Notes: a model not told the origin generated them from the letters alone. A stretch of DNA of 64,000 nucleotides from Agarophyton chilense (GCA_030374765.1 JARGXX010000011.1:166664-230663); one strand, 5' to 3'. Counted from the stretch's first letter, positions 23,710 to 32,042 are shown. Numbers and translations are program-made.

Positions 23710-23968
23710 AATGAATAATTGAGAATACGGTTGACAGTGGTAGCGGTATCAGATAACGATCAGAGGTAGTTTATCAAAAAATGGGGAGAACCTCTGTGAA
23801 GGTCCACTTCTCAAGAACAAGTGCAGTGTTCTGTCTTATATATCAGATGGTCTATTGCATGTCAGTACTCACACAGATTCATTGTTGCATGGACAGTTTC
23901 TCACAGCCGGTTACTTGACCAGTACTTCACGTCCATTGAAAGTGAGTCTCTGTAACTCAACATTCACA
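23710..23968 (-). repeat. 5' LTR of element A, copy 1
   Basis: 259 bp; pairs with 18973-19231, no difference seen. Confidence 0.93.
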
Positions 23969-24212
23969 ATACAGGAGTTCGAGGGCTGAGAAGTGTCCTA
24001 TCGAGGTGCTTGACATCTTTATTTCGGAGGAATACATGTAGAGCATGGCGAGCGGCGCTCTTCTTATATGCTTTCAATATTTCCTTCGTCGTTGGAGTCT
24101 TCGGGAGTCCGGAAAGAGCGGGTGTGTAACCTCGTGCTAGTTCGAAGCTTGACAAAAGCTTTGGTCCGAGCAGTATGTTTTTGAGGAAAACAGCTCTGGA
24201 TACTAGCTCCTG
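23969..24212 (-). pseudogene. Element Z integrase C-terminal segment
   Basis: About 81 codons of Z left between the insertions of A and B. They include Ser-Phe-Glu-Leu-Ala-Arg-Gly, the post-catalytic motif that in A, B and C reads (A/S)-x-E-(M/L)-A-K-G. Joined with one copy of each target duplication, the frame runs unbroken from the integrase core (29119-30248) through here into 18972-16878. Confidence 0.85.
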
Positions 24213-24433
24213 TATGAATGACATGGAACTACATGTAATATGCACGAGAGAATAGATATTACATGGCAACCGCTAAAGTGTGTCTACATGTATTACATAG
24301 CAGTAGTTAAGAACATTTATCTAAACACAGCACGATGCTACTGGAAGTCACCCGACTACCGTGTACCTCGGCTACACTTCTCGACTAGCTCGACCTAGAA
24401 CTGTCTTAGTACCCGAATACTGCTCAATACTTA
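24213..24433 (+). repeat. 5' LTR of element B, copy 1
   Basis: 221 bp; pairs with 28898-29118, no difference seen. Confidence 0.93.
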
Positions 24434-24446
24434 GTTATGGGCCCAG
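24434..24446 (+). other. Primer-binding site of element B, copy 1
   Basis: GTTATGGGCCCAG directly after the LTR. It contains the ATG at 24437. Confidence 0.8.
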
Positions 24447-27400
24447 CACCTGGTTCTTCAACTACTCCTAACCGTCCAAGGTTCTCATGGGATATCAAGA
24501 ACGTTCCCTGGACGGATGGCAAAGGAAACCAAGAAGACTATGCTAAATCAGTCTCGCTCTGGACTGCGTTTCACAATACGCTACCAGACTCCAACTCCAA
24601 TAAGATCCCGGTAGCCTTGCGCGGGATTATGTTAAAGTCTCAACTGTACGGTAGAGCGAGAGACTTGTGCTCTGCAATCCCAGATACCGACGTGGCCTCG
24701 GATACGGGTGCAGAATCGATAGTTAAGGCTATATACAAGCGAGATTCCCTCTCGGTTGTCAGTGAAGTCTATGCTAACTTTATTGGTCTGCTTCAAGTTA
24801 AGCGTGCCACGAATGAATCCTTCAAGAATTTCGAACTCAGATTCGACGCTCAGGCATCAAAGTTTAATGCTCAATCAGGAACTGCCAAGCTTCCGGAAGC
24901 TCTCACCGCGTTCATGCTGTTGGCAAACTCGGCGGTTGAGAACGGACAGCGTGTCTCCGTGTCGGCGGCGGCTTCAACGGACAGTACGTTGACATCGGAA
25001 GCCACGACAACGGACTACCTGAACACAGTGAAGTACGAGAAAATAGCCTCAGTGCTCCGGCAGTGTGACGATGTTCACAATGCTGCCACAGGTTCGCCAA
25101 AATCTCAACCTCTCTCGGCGAGTGCTGCCCAGATTCCGCCTTGCAACTCCAACCGTCATGACCGTGGTCGCTCGAGGGGTATGTCGCCAACGATGAAGTA
25201 TCCTTGCGACACGTGCGGCAAGTACGGCCACTGGAAGAGAAACCACAACCCTGACGGGTCTCTACCACCCCATGTTCGCAGCTTCGATGCACCCGTTTCA
25301 TCGAAACCTGGTCGTTATGGTTCTAGCAGTGGCACAAAGGTCACAACTGATGGCTACAAGACGGTTTCTTTCAACTCGGCTACCCTTGTCTGCTCTACAG
25401 CGAACGTTAATGTCGGCTCTGTTCCCGACAAGCTTGGTCCTCTCGTAGACGACGGTGCGCCTTACTCGGCGATTGGCCAAGTCGAGTTACGACTCTTGTC
25501 TCAAGAACTTGGTGTTACTGTTGATGGAGCTCTGGACAAGATTCCCGACTCATTGGATGGACACACTCGATGGCAGTATGGCACTGGCCAACACGCAAGT
25601 CCTCAAAGAGGAATTCTTGGCTCAGTTGTACTTAAGGCCACCTCCGACAATGGCACGATCATCAAAATCACCCACCTAGTCCTTGAAGGCTCCTCGCAAT
25701 GGGTGATCGGGCGCAATGTCACCCGCAAAGCTAACATTGTGCATCTCGGACGTAATGCACTATGCTTCGACTCCGCCGGCGAGCCCGATTCCATCTCCAT
25801 CATAGATGTTGGGTTCCTTAGTTACATACCTGTTGACAGGTTCACCTCGTCAACGAAGTACCTCGGCTCGACGTTGTATTGTCTATCGGCAGTGACACTT
25901 GAGAAGTCACCTTGGTCCGATGCGAAGGCTATTGTGGACAAGGTCCATAAGCATGTCTGCGGACATGCATGCTTCAGCGACTTCAAGCTCTTGCTACAGC
26001 GCAACGGTCTGTGGAACCATGCTGTTGCAAGGTATGTTGCTGAAATCGTGGCAAGTTGCACGGCCTGCCGTTCAACTGCAGTACCTCCGCCTACACGCAA
26101 AGTCTCCATAAGCACACTATCCCAGTCATTTAATGATGTAGTCTGTGTTGATCATCTGTTCTTGGATCAACTGTGCTTGATGCACTGTATGGACTTGGTG
26201 TCGAGGTATTCGGCGGCCTATGTTGTGTCATCTACGGCTCTTCGCGAAGCTGTCATTGGATTTGAAGCCAGCTGGGTGTCTGCCTTCTGGTACCCAGATG
26301 CTATTCGAGGAGACAAGGCCTTCATGGTCGGAGCATTCAAAGATTATTGTGACTCGATCGCAATACCCCTGCACTCCGTTGCACCACGCCGCCATGCTAA
26401 AAACGCGATCGAGTCCAAGCACATGATCATAAGGAGCGTGTATCTTCGACTCAAATCTGAAGCTGGAGACTCCTTTGACCCTGTCCTCGCAGCATACAAA
26501 GCAGTGACCATATCTAATGACCTGTATGGCAACGACCAACTATCGGCATTCGAGTTAGCAAAGGGCTTCACGAAACCAGTCGCAAACAAACCTACCGATA
26601 CCACCGTTCCTGCAGAAATCATTGAAGCCAGAGACCAGTTCATTGCTCGAAGGAAGTTAGCTCGCATTATCAACTCCAAACCGATCAAGGAAGCACCCTT
26701 CTCAACCGGTGATACGGTAGAGGTGTTTCTCAAAAAGGACACAGAGAAGAGAGGTCATTGGTCCACGCCGAAGACAGTGACATCTGTCAACAAACTTGGT
26801 CGCTCGGTCACTGTACCAGGCAAAGGTGGCAGCGAGATTTCAGCTGCCTTTGAAGACACTAGACTGTCACTCCCGGACACCAGCTTCTCAAAGCTCGTTC
26901 AAGATGGCCTTGATGCCATCAGCAAAGCAAACGACATTGATGAACTGAAGACAATCAGTGATGTGCATGAACACACACAAGAAAATGAAGAGTCTGATGT
27001 CCTCGACGCCAATTTTGATGGCGACGACTGTGGGAACAACGCCAATATTGGCGACAGGGTAGAAGTCTTCTGGCCTCTAGATAACACTTTTTACTCAGGG
27101 ACTGTGCACTCGGCAGCTGATGATGGGCATGTAAATCTACACTACGACGATGGTGGGACTGAAGTGCTTGACATGACTAAAGAAGTCTGGAACTACACGG
27201 ACAGCCTGCCTGCCAACTCCAGCCAAATCGCTAAGCCACTGGCAGTGGTTAGCCAAGAAGATGCCGTACTCAAATCGATGCTCGATCACTTTGGCAACAA
27301 GCCATTCCTTCAGCATCAGGCACAAGGATTTGATCAATATCCAATGTACAATGCATACAAAAAGGAAGAGGACAGCTTTCTCAAAACTGCCAAGCCAGTG

Positions 27401-28882
27401 TTTTGCCGGCTTGTGCCGCCCCGTGCTAATATAATAAGCAGTCATACCCTCTATAAGATCAAACACAACGATGATGGGTCACTGAAACTCAAAGCTCGCA
27501 TCGCACCGCACGGGAATGAAGACAACATGAAGGACGAGCTCAGCAAGGACTGTGCAACGTGTCCGCCCACCGGCCTGCGCATACTGGAATCGATAGCGTC
27601 GCTTCACGGATGGACGCTACACAAGGCCGATGTAACTGCTGCTTTTCTTCAGACGGGAGAGGCACAGAGAGACGTCTACGTTCGGCCGCCCAAAGAAAGT
27701 AGAATGAGGTCTACTCATGTCTGGTTACTATTGGCTGCTGCCTACGGACTAGTCAATGCGAACGCGAAGTGGCAGAACGCGTCAGACACAGTCATGCGCC
27801 AAATCGGTCTATCGCAGTCTGCGTACATCCCGCAGCTCTTCTATAAGAAAGAGAATGGAAGGCTAGTGCTGATAGTGGCCAAGATCGTAGATGACCTCAA
27901 GGTGGCAGGTGAAGGAGACCGGGCAAAGAAGTTCATAGATGCCTTCAACCATAAGTTCAAGTTTGGAGTAGTCAACAATGGTCCTGGAAAGCTCAGGTTC
28001 TTTGGCATAAATACGATACAGAACAGTGACTTCACCATAGAGACCAACGCAGAAGATAAACTGGAAGCTGTCATGGAGTATCCGATATCACGCTCCAGAA
28101 GGAAAGAGTATGCTGAAAGCCTAAAAAAAATCGAAAAGGCTGCCTTCGCGTCGATCAACAGCTCTTTAAGCTGGATTGGAACAGCTGCTTCACCACTTTG
28201 CTCGTTCTACAGTAGCTACCTCCAACAGAAGGCACCAGACATATGTGTGAGTCACATGATCGAACAGATCAATACGGTCAGAAAGCTTAAGAAGCTAGGC
28301 ACCGTCATTGCATACCCACGGCCAACTGACAAGGCTAACTACGAGCTCAGTATCCTCGTCTTTTCTGATGCATCTCGCATAGACGATGTTGGACAACTGG
28401 GAATAATCACAGGGCTATTGATCGGCAAGATCACTAAGAATGCCATCTATCATGTCGTCTCATGGATGTCGCACAAGGCAAAACGCCCGGTGAAAAGCGT
28501 GCCAGCTGCTGAGATACTCGCGGCAGGGGAAGGAATAGATGAAGGGAAGAATGTCAGGAACGCCTATCGAGAACTACTGGACATGGAAATTAAGCTACGA
28601 ATCCTTGTCGACTCCAAAGACTTGTTTACTTCGATGTCTACGCAGAAAAATTCCATAGACAAGTCAATCAGGGGAGACGTTAGCAGCATCCGCTTTGAGT
28701 TCGACACTGGCAGTGTGGAATCAATCTCATGGATACCTGGATCTGTTAACTTAGCCGATCCTCTAACGAAGAAAGATAGCTGTCTGACTGATGCTCTACA
28801 GCTAACACTGTTTACTGGAAGACTGAATATCGACTTCGATGAATTATCTGAGACGAAGAGCTCTGAGAAGCACTTCGGATAA
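24437..28882 (+). CDS. Element B copia polyprotein, complete
   Basis: 1,481 residues. Gag fills about 1-250. A zinc knuckle Cys-x2-Cys-x4-His-x4-His follows near 255-270. The protease has Val-Asp-Asp-Gly-Ala-Pro-Tyr-Ser near 335, with DDG instead of D(S/T)G. The integrase has an HHCC finger near 502-540, Asp at about 570 (Cys-Val-Asp-His), Asp 625 (Gly-Asp-Lys-Ala-Phe) and Glu 658 (Ile-Glu-Ser-Lys-His), a D,D32E spacing. A Tudor-like domain lies near 870-920. The reverse transcriptase has Lys-Ala-Asp-Val-Thr-Ala-Ala-Phe near 1063 and Ile-Val-Asp-Asp near 1149. RNase H has Phe-Ser-Asp-Ala-Ser near 1308, Ala-Ala-Glu-Ile-Leu near 1356 and Val-Asp-Ser-Lys-Asp near 1391. Integrase before reverse transcriptase is the Ty1/copia order. 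All catalytic residues are present. The start is the ATG inside the primer site, three bases after the LTR. Confidence 0.95.
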   Translation: MGPAPGSSTTPNRPRFSWDIKNVPWTDGKGNQEDYAKSVSLWTAFHNTLPDSNSNKIPVALRGIMLKSQLYGRARDLCSAIPDTDVASDTGAESIVKAIYKRDSLSVVSEVYANFIGLLQVKRATNESFKNFELRFDAQASKFNAQSGTAKLPEALTAFMLLANSAVENGQRVSVSAAASTDSTLTSEATTTDYLNTVKYEKIASVLRQCDDVHNAATGSPKSQPLSASAAQIPPCNSNRHDRGRSRGMSPTMKYPCDTCGKYGHWKRNHNPDGSLPPHVRSFDAPVSSKPGRYGSSSGTKVTTDGYKTVSFNSATLVCSTANVNVGSVPDKLGPLVDDGAPYSAIGQVELRLLSQELGVTVDGALDKIPDSLDGHTRWQYGTGQHASPQRGILGSVVLKATSDNGTIIKITHLVLEGSSQWVIGRNVTRKANIVHLGRNALCFDSAGEPDSISIIDVGFLSYIPVDRFTSSTKYLGSTLYCLSAVTLEKSPWSDAKAIVDKVHKHVCGHACFSDFKLLLQRNGLWNHAVARYVAEIVASCTACRSTAVPPPTRKVSISTLSQSFNDVVCVDHLFLDQLCLMHCMDLVSRYSAAYVVSSTALREAVIGFEASWVSAFWYPDAIRGDKAFMVGAFKDYCDSIAIPLHSVAPRRHAKNAIESKHMIIRSVYLRLKSEAGDSFDPVLAAYKAVTISNDLYGNDQLSAFELAKGFTKPVANKPTDTTVPAEIIEARDQFIARRKLARIINSKPIKEAPFSTGDTVEVFLKKDTEKRGHWSTPKTVTSVNKLGRSVTVPGKGGSEISAAFEDTRLSLPDTSFSKLVQDGLDAISKANDIDELKTISDVHEHTQENEESDVLDANFDGDDCGNNANIGDRVEVFWPLDNTFYSGTVHSAADDGHVNLHYDDGGTEVLDMTKEVWNYTDSLPANSSQIAKPLAVVSQEDAVLKSMLDHFGNKPFLQHQAQGFDQYPMYNAYKKEEDSFLKTAKPVFCRLVPPRANIISSHTLYKIKHNDDGSLKLKARIAPHGNEDNMKDELSKDCATCPPTGLRILESIASLHGWTLHKADVTAAFLQTGEAQRDVYVRPPKESRMRSTHVWLLLAAAYGLVNANAKWQNASDTVMRQIGLSQSAYIPQLFYKKENGRLVLIVAKIVDDLKVAGEGDRAKKFIDAFNHKFKFGVVNNGPGKLRFFGINTIQNSDFTIETNAEDKLEAVMEYPISRSRRKEYAESLKKIEKAAFASINSSLSWIGTAASPLCSFYSSYLQQKAPDICVSHMIEQINTVRKLKKLGTVIAYPRPTDKANYELSILVFSDASRIDDVGQLGIITGLLIGKITKNAIYHVVSWMSHKAKRPVKSVPAAEILAAGEGIDEGKNVRNAYRELLDMEIKLRILVDSKDLFTSMSTQKNSIDKSIRGDVSSIRFEFDTGSVESISWIPGSVNLADPLTKKDSCLTDALQLTLFTGRLNIDFDELSETKSSEKHFG

Positions 28883-28897
28883 CCAAAAAGGGAGGAA

Positions 28898-29118
28898 TAT
28901 GAATGACATGGAACTACATGTAATATGCACGAGAGAATAGATATTACATGGCAACCGCTAAAGTGTGTCTACATGTATTACATAGCAGTAGTTAAGAACA
29001 TTTATCTAAACACAGCACGATGCTACTGGAAGTCACCCGACTACCGTGTACCTCGGCTACACTTCTCGACTAGCTCGACCTAGAACTGTCTTAGTACCCG
29101 AATACTGCTCAATACTTA
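28898..29118 (+). repeat. 3' LTR of element B, copy 1
   Basis: 221 bp, followed by the target duplication TCCTG. Confidence 0.93.
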
Positions 29119-30248
29119 TCCTGGTCGGACTGCGCTTGGTTCCAGTTAATTGCCGTGTACTGCCTATCCTTCACCAAGCGTTGGATAAGATACCTTATCG
29201 CTTCGTGAGAAGACTCGACGACGCCGAGCTTGTTGTGTCTCCGTGCCGGTCTTGGCAGGAAGGTAATGTTGTGCGAAGCGCAAAGTGCGTGGAAGTCCTC
29301 GCAGTCGAACTCGGGGTCGCAAGAGAGTTCGGAAGGAGATCCATGGACCGATATCCAGTGAACTACAAAGTTCTGGGCGGCTTCTTTCATATTTATTGAG
29401 AAGGAGAGCCAGGCTACCGAGAATCCGGTTGCCGCGTCCTTGATGTGCAGAATCGGAAGGTTCCCTAGCTCGGCAACGAACATGAAGTCTATTTGGACGT
29501 GCTCGTTGAATTCCTTTAGCAGTCTGGCAAAGGAAACCTTTCGTGAAGAAAGAGGTCGGCCGGTACTTGCACACGTTGTGCACGACTCGAATGAAGCTTG
29601 GAGAAGCGCCTCAAGGGTGCGAGTGAGAACTCCGGCTCGACTGCAGATCCTCTTCATATCCTTTGGACGAAGATGGGTGTATAGATGAAATCGCTTGGCG
29701 AATCTCTCTTCATCGTCAATGAGCTTCTTCTTGTCGGTGCCATGTTTGGGCTGGCTCAAAAAGGATTTGGCTGCAGTGGCGGAGGAAGGAACGAGGAGAA
29801 GGTGAGTGCGTTTGGTTAATTCCGAGCCTGTGTGGTAGGTCCGAAGCAGTACCGGATCATTTGTATTCCGAACGATACCCTGGGGTATGCGAATCTCGTT
29901 TGATTCTCCAAGAAGGTTAGACTTGGAGAGTATATCATTACCGAGAAGGATGGGTCCGGTTCCGTCGACAACATGGAACGGAATAGAAAACGAAACTCCG
30001 TTCTCGTCCTCGCCTTTGAACTTCCATACGGCAAATGTCGGTTTGGCATGTAGGCAATCCTCTTCAAAGCCATGTAGGAATGGCTCACAGTTTAACTCTT
30101 CGAGGGTTAACTCAGTTCCTAGAGACACAAAGAGGTGCGCAATAGATGACAAGCCTCCAACACTCTTCGGACATCCAGGATCCACAATCGGGTTCGGATC
30201 CGTGAAAGAGGAAAAAAGATCTGAGTAGGCTCCTTCCCGAGCAATCAA
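29119..30248 (-). pseudogene. Element Z protease-integrase
   Basis: An open frame of about 376 codons truncated by the insertion of B. The protease motif reads Val-Asp-Pro-Gly-Cys-Pro-Lys-Ser-Val, with DPG instead of D(S/T)G. The integrase has a His finger and Cys-x2-Cys, then Val-Gln-Ile-Asp-Phe (first Asp), Cys-Asp-Pro-Glu-Phe (second Asp) and Val-Val-Glu-Ser-Ser-His (Glu), with 33 residues between the second Asp and the Glu. No ATG is needed: the frame overlaps the gag stop (TGA 30247-30245) and is one base back, so translation would require -1 frameshifting or the break is a mutation. No clear slippery heptamer is visible. Confidence 0.85.
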
Positions 30249-31534
30249 ATATGACTGCGTTGCGAAGGGTTGGAGCCTCTTTGAAAACTCTTATCCTCCT
30301 TATCCTTTATGTTGGTGTTCGTATTACGGCGCCCCTCTCCTTCGGAACGGAGGCGCTTGGTCATGTAGCTGGGAGACTGGCAGTCAGTGCTACCCCTGAG
30401 GTGCGTCTTGAAGCCACAATCATAACAAAAGTTTGCGGTCTGCGCCGGCTTTCTTTTGTTGCTGGACCTCTGACGAGGCCCGGAAGACTGGGAGTTGGTA
30501 TTGCGGGGCTTTCGATCGGAAGGTGCCGAATCGTGGTGCTTCGGTTCGCGTTTCTGAAAAGCAGCAAGCGCTTGTTGAACGCGTTGGCCGACCATGTTCT
30601 CGATTTCCGCTTTCGTATAAGACTTATCAGCATTCTTGGGAGTGAAAGACAAGTTCCTTATAAGTGTGACGGCATCGTTCAGATTCAACTTGCAACGACG
30701 AATAGTAGAGAACATGTCGCGAGTAGCGACGACTTCCTCAGATATCTTCTTTAAGTACTCGAATATGTCGGAACGTTCCTGGAGGAGTTCACGAGGGCTG
30801 TTGACGATGTCTGTAGCCTTGCGACGAAGGGTGTTAGCGTTGTCGGAAGGATTAGGCATGGCGTCATCTGCATTGAACAATTCCGAGAGCTGATCAATGA
30901 ATTTGAGGACAGAAGTGTGGGCCTTCTTGGTTATGGAAACCTCGTCTTCGGGCTCTGACTTCTGACGAGCTTCGGCGAGAGAAACAAGTGGAAGTTTGGC
31001 GTTGGTTAGTGTCTCCTCACTCAGCATTGCGTTGTTGAGGAGAGTAATGGCAAGAACTTCACTACCTTGGGATGACTTGGAGAGACCAACGTGCATGAGA
31101 TGGTCCGCGGAAAGTCCTCGGAACCTCGACACGAATACTTTCAAATCTTCTTTGCGGCGGCGCTTGCATTGAGTGACTTGGGTGAAGGAAGAAATCAGCC
31201 TAGTCACTACGGCAATTGGAGGATCCACGGCAATGAGTTTGACGATTTGCTTCACGGCTTCAATTTGGTCCGCCTGTTTGAAGTCGATAAGTTTTGCTTG
31301 GGCCTCGTCCATAATCGACTTCTATTCACGAGGGAGACCACGATCGTACAATTGTCTTGCGAGGGTAGCAAAAAGTGTCTTGAACATACGATCAGTGCCC
31401 TTTTCCGCTGCAGCTTCGATGGTTTCAACCCATCGGGTCACATCTCGACGATATTCCTGTAAGTCGCCTTCAGCGTTGAACATCGGAGGATCAGTCGGCG
31501 TCAGTGGCTTTGAGGAAGCTGGGGCTGGGCCCAT
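30245..31534 (-). pseudogene. Element Z gag
   Basis: Starts at the ATG 31534-31532 inside the primer site (Met-Gly-Pro-Ala) and runs to TGA at 30247-30245, 429 codons, with one in-frame TAG at 31324-31322. Downstream of that stop the frame stays open for 355 codons. The C-terminus has Cys-x2-Cys-x4-His-x6-Cys, a variant zinc knuckle, followed by a basic Ser/Arg/Asn-rich tail. The N-terminal half has the Trp and Leu spacing of copia gag proteins but is not alignable by eye with A, B or C. Confidence 0.75.
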
Positions 31535-31537
31535 AAC
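31525..31537 (-). other. Primer-binding site of element Z
   Basis: Minus-strand GTTATGGGCCCAG after the LTR end CAACA. Its context (CAACA-G-TTATGGGCCCAG) is very close to what I recall of Drosophila copia. Confidence 0.8.
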
Positions 31538-32037
31538 TGTTGGAACGGTGGACATCGTGATCGTGCTGGTTGCGTAGTGTGCGCTCGCGCGGTGTGGGCA
31601 CAGGCGCAGGAAAGAGGGGGGCAAAAAAGCAGGCCGCAACAGACTCTTCGTTATGACCACTTCTCCCCGGGCTGGCCCCATTCTCAGTGACTTTGAATCT
31701 CGTCTAATGTTCACGTTTGTATTTGTATTGTTCACGACAGTTCGTTTTGACCTTTTTGTATTTGTATTATTTACGAGAGCATACAAAGTAATTCTATATG
31801 CTCTCGTGTGCTATCTATGTCTATAAAGATGAGGGCTGCAATTTCATCATTGATGGACGATGGCCCTCAGCTCTCTTTGTCTTGTTTCCATCTGAGTATC
31901 CTCTCCAAGACCCATCCGTTAGGTGCCAGCCCGCTTTACTTAGTAATCGCTCCTTCTCCCGGGCTGCTCCTCTGGCATGGGCGTGGGAGGTGCGCGAGGT
32001 GCGCTCAGCGGAGAGACAGCTCTGACAGGCTGTCACA
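31538..32037 (-). repeat. 5' LTR of element Z with a 229-bp insertion
   Basis: Matches 14787-15052 except for the insertion at 31682-31910 and its CCCAT duplication. Confidence 0.9.
31682..31910. mobile_element. 229-bp insertion, solo LTR or MITE
   Basis: It interrupts the Z 5' LTR between two copies of CCCAT (31677-31681 and 31911-31915), a 5-bp target duplication. It begins TCTCAGTG and ends CTCCAAGA, so it lacks TG...CA and has only a 3-bp inverted tip. Inside are two near copies of a TTTGTATTTGTATT word and a TATAAAG box. The 5-bp duplication favours a solo LTR with unusual ends; a small non-autonomous DNA element is the alternative. Confidence 0.65.
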
Positions 32038-32042
32038 TACGG

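Larger units (their letters stand above)
18973..23968 (-). mobile_element. Copia element A, copy 1 (frameshifted)
   Basis: 4,996 bp with two 259-bp LTRs that look identical, and a 5-bp target duplication ATACA at 18968-18972 and 23969-23973. Removing the element and one ATACA restores the Z frame across a Val-Tyr-Phe-Phe junction. The LTR ends are TGTGAATG...TTCATT, not the usual TG...CA. The primer site is at 23697-23709 and a polypurine tract (minus AAAAAGAAAAGAGAATCAA) is at 19232-19250. The polyprotein is broken once, at about 20,469, where copy 2 is intact. Confidence 0.93.
11109..28251 (+). repeat. Large direct repeat, copy 1
   Basis: The sequence reappears in the same orientation at 46857-64000, offset 35,748 bp up to about 20,468 and 35,749 bp afterwards. 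By eye the copies differ at 11164, 11353, 11617, 19775, 20469-20470 (small indel), 23396, 24480, 26650 and 27012. That is about 99.95% identity over 17.1 kb. The unit contains the gag remnant, a Tc1 remnant, the left part of element Z, all of element A and most of element B. The right limit here is set by the window end, not by a real boundary. Confidence 0.95.
24213..29118 (+). mobile_element. Copia element B, copy 1 (apparently intact)
   Basis: 4,906 bp in opposite orientation to Z. The 221-bp LTRs (24213-24433, 28898-29118) look identical. The target duplication TCCTG is at 24208-24212 and 29119-29123. The ends are TATGAATG...ATACTTA, so terminal dinucleotides TA...TA. A polypurine tract AAAAAGGGAGGAA (about 28885-28897) abuts the 3' LTR. 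One uninterrupted 1,481-codon polyprotein fills the element. Identical LTRs and an open frame suggest a very recent insertion and possibly an active source. Confidence 0.95.
14787..32037 (-). mobile_element. Copia element Z, old, with nested insertions
   Basis: The LTRs are 14787-15052 (3') and 31538-32037 (5'; 266 bp once a 234-bp insertion plus target duplication is removed), both TG...CA and about 95% identical. The flanks are TACGC (14782-14786) and TACGG (32038-32042), a 5-bp target duplication with one mismatch. A polypurine tract (minus AACTGGGGGAG) abuts the 3' LTR and a tRNA-iMet-type primer site abuts the 5' LTR. Without nested A and B the element is about 7.3 kb. Its polyprotein is in three pieces: 31534-29119, 24212-23969 and 18972-16878. 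It is disabled by an in-frame TAG (31322-31324), a gag/pol frame break (about 30247) and an in-frame TAA (17337-17339). An antisense ORF lies between RNase H and the polypurine tract. Confidence 0.9.

Noticed and set aside
24437-24445. Conserved Met-Gly-Pro N-terminus read as a myristoylation or processing signal
   Set aside because: The shared residues are explained by the primer-binding site and the following residues do not fit a myristoylation motif (Pro at position 3 is unfavourable).
30251-30754. 167-codon plus-strand ORF
   Set aside because: Antisense shadow of the Z gag, no motif.
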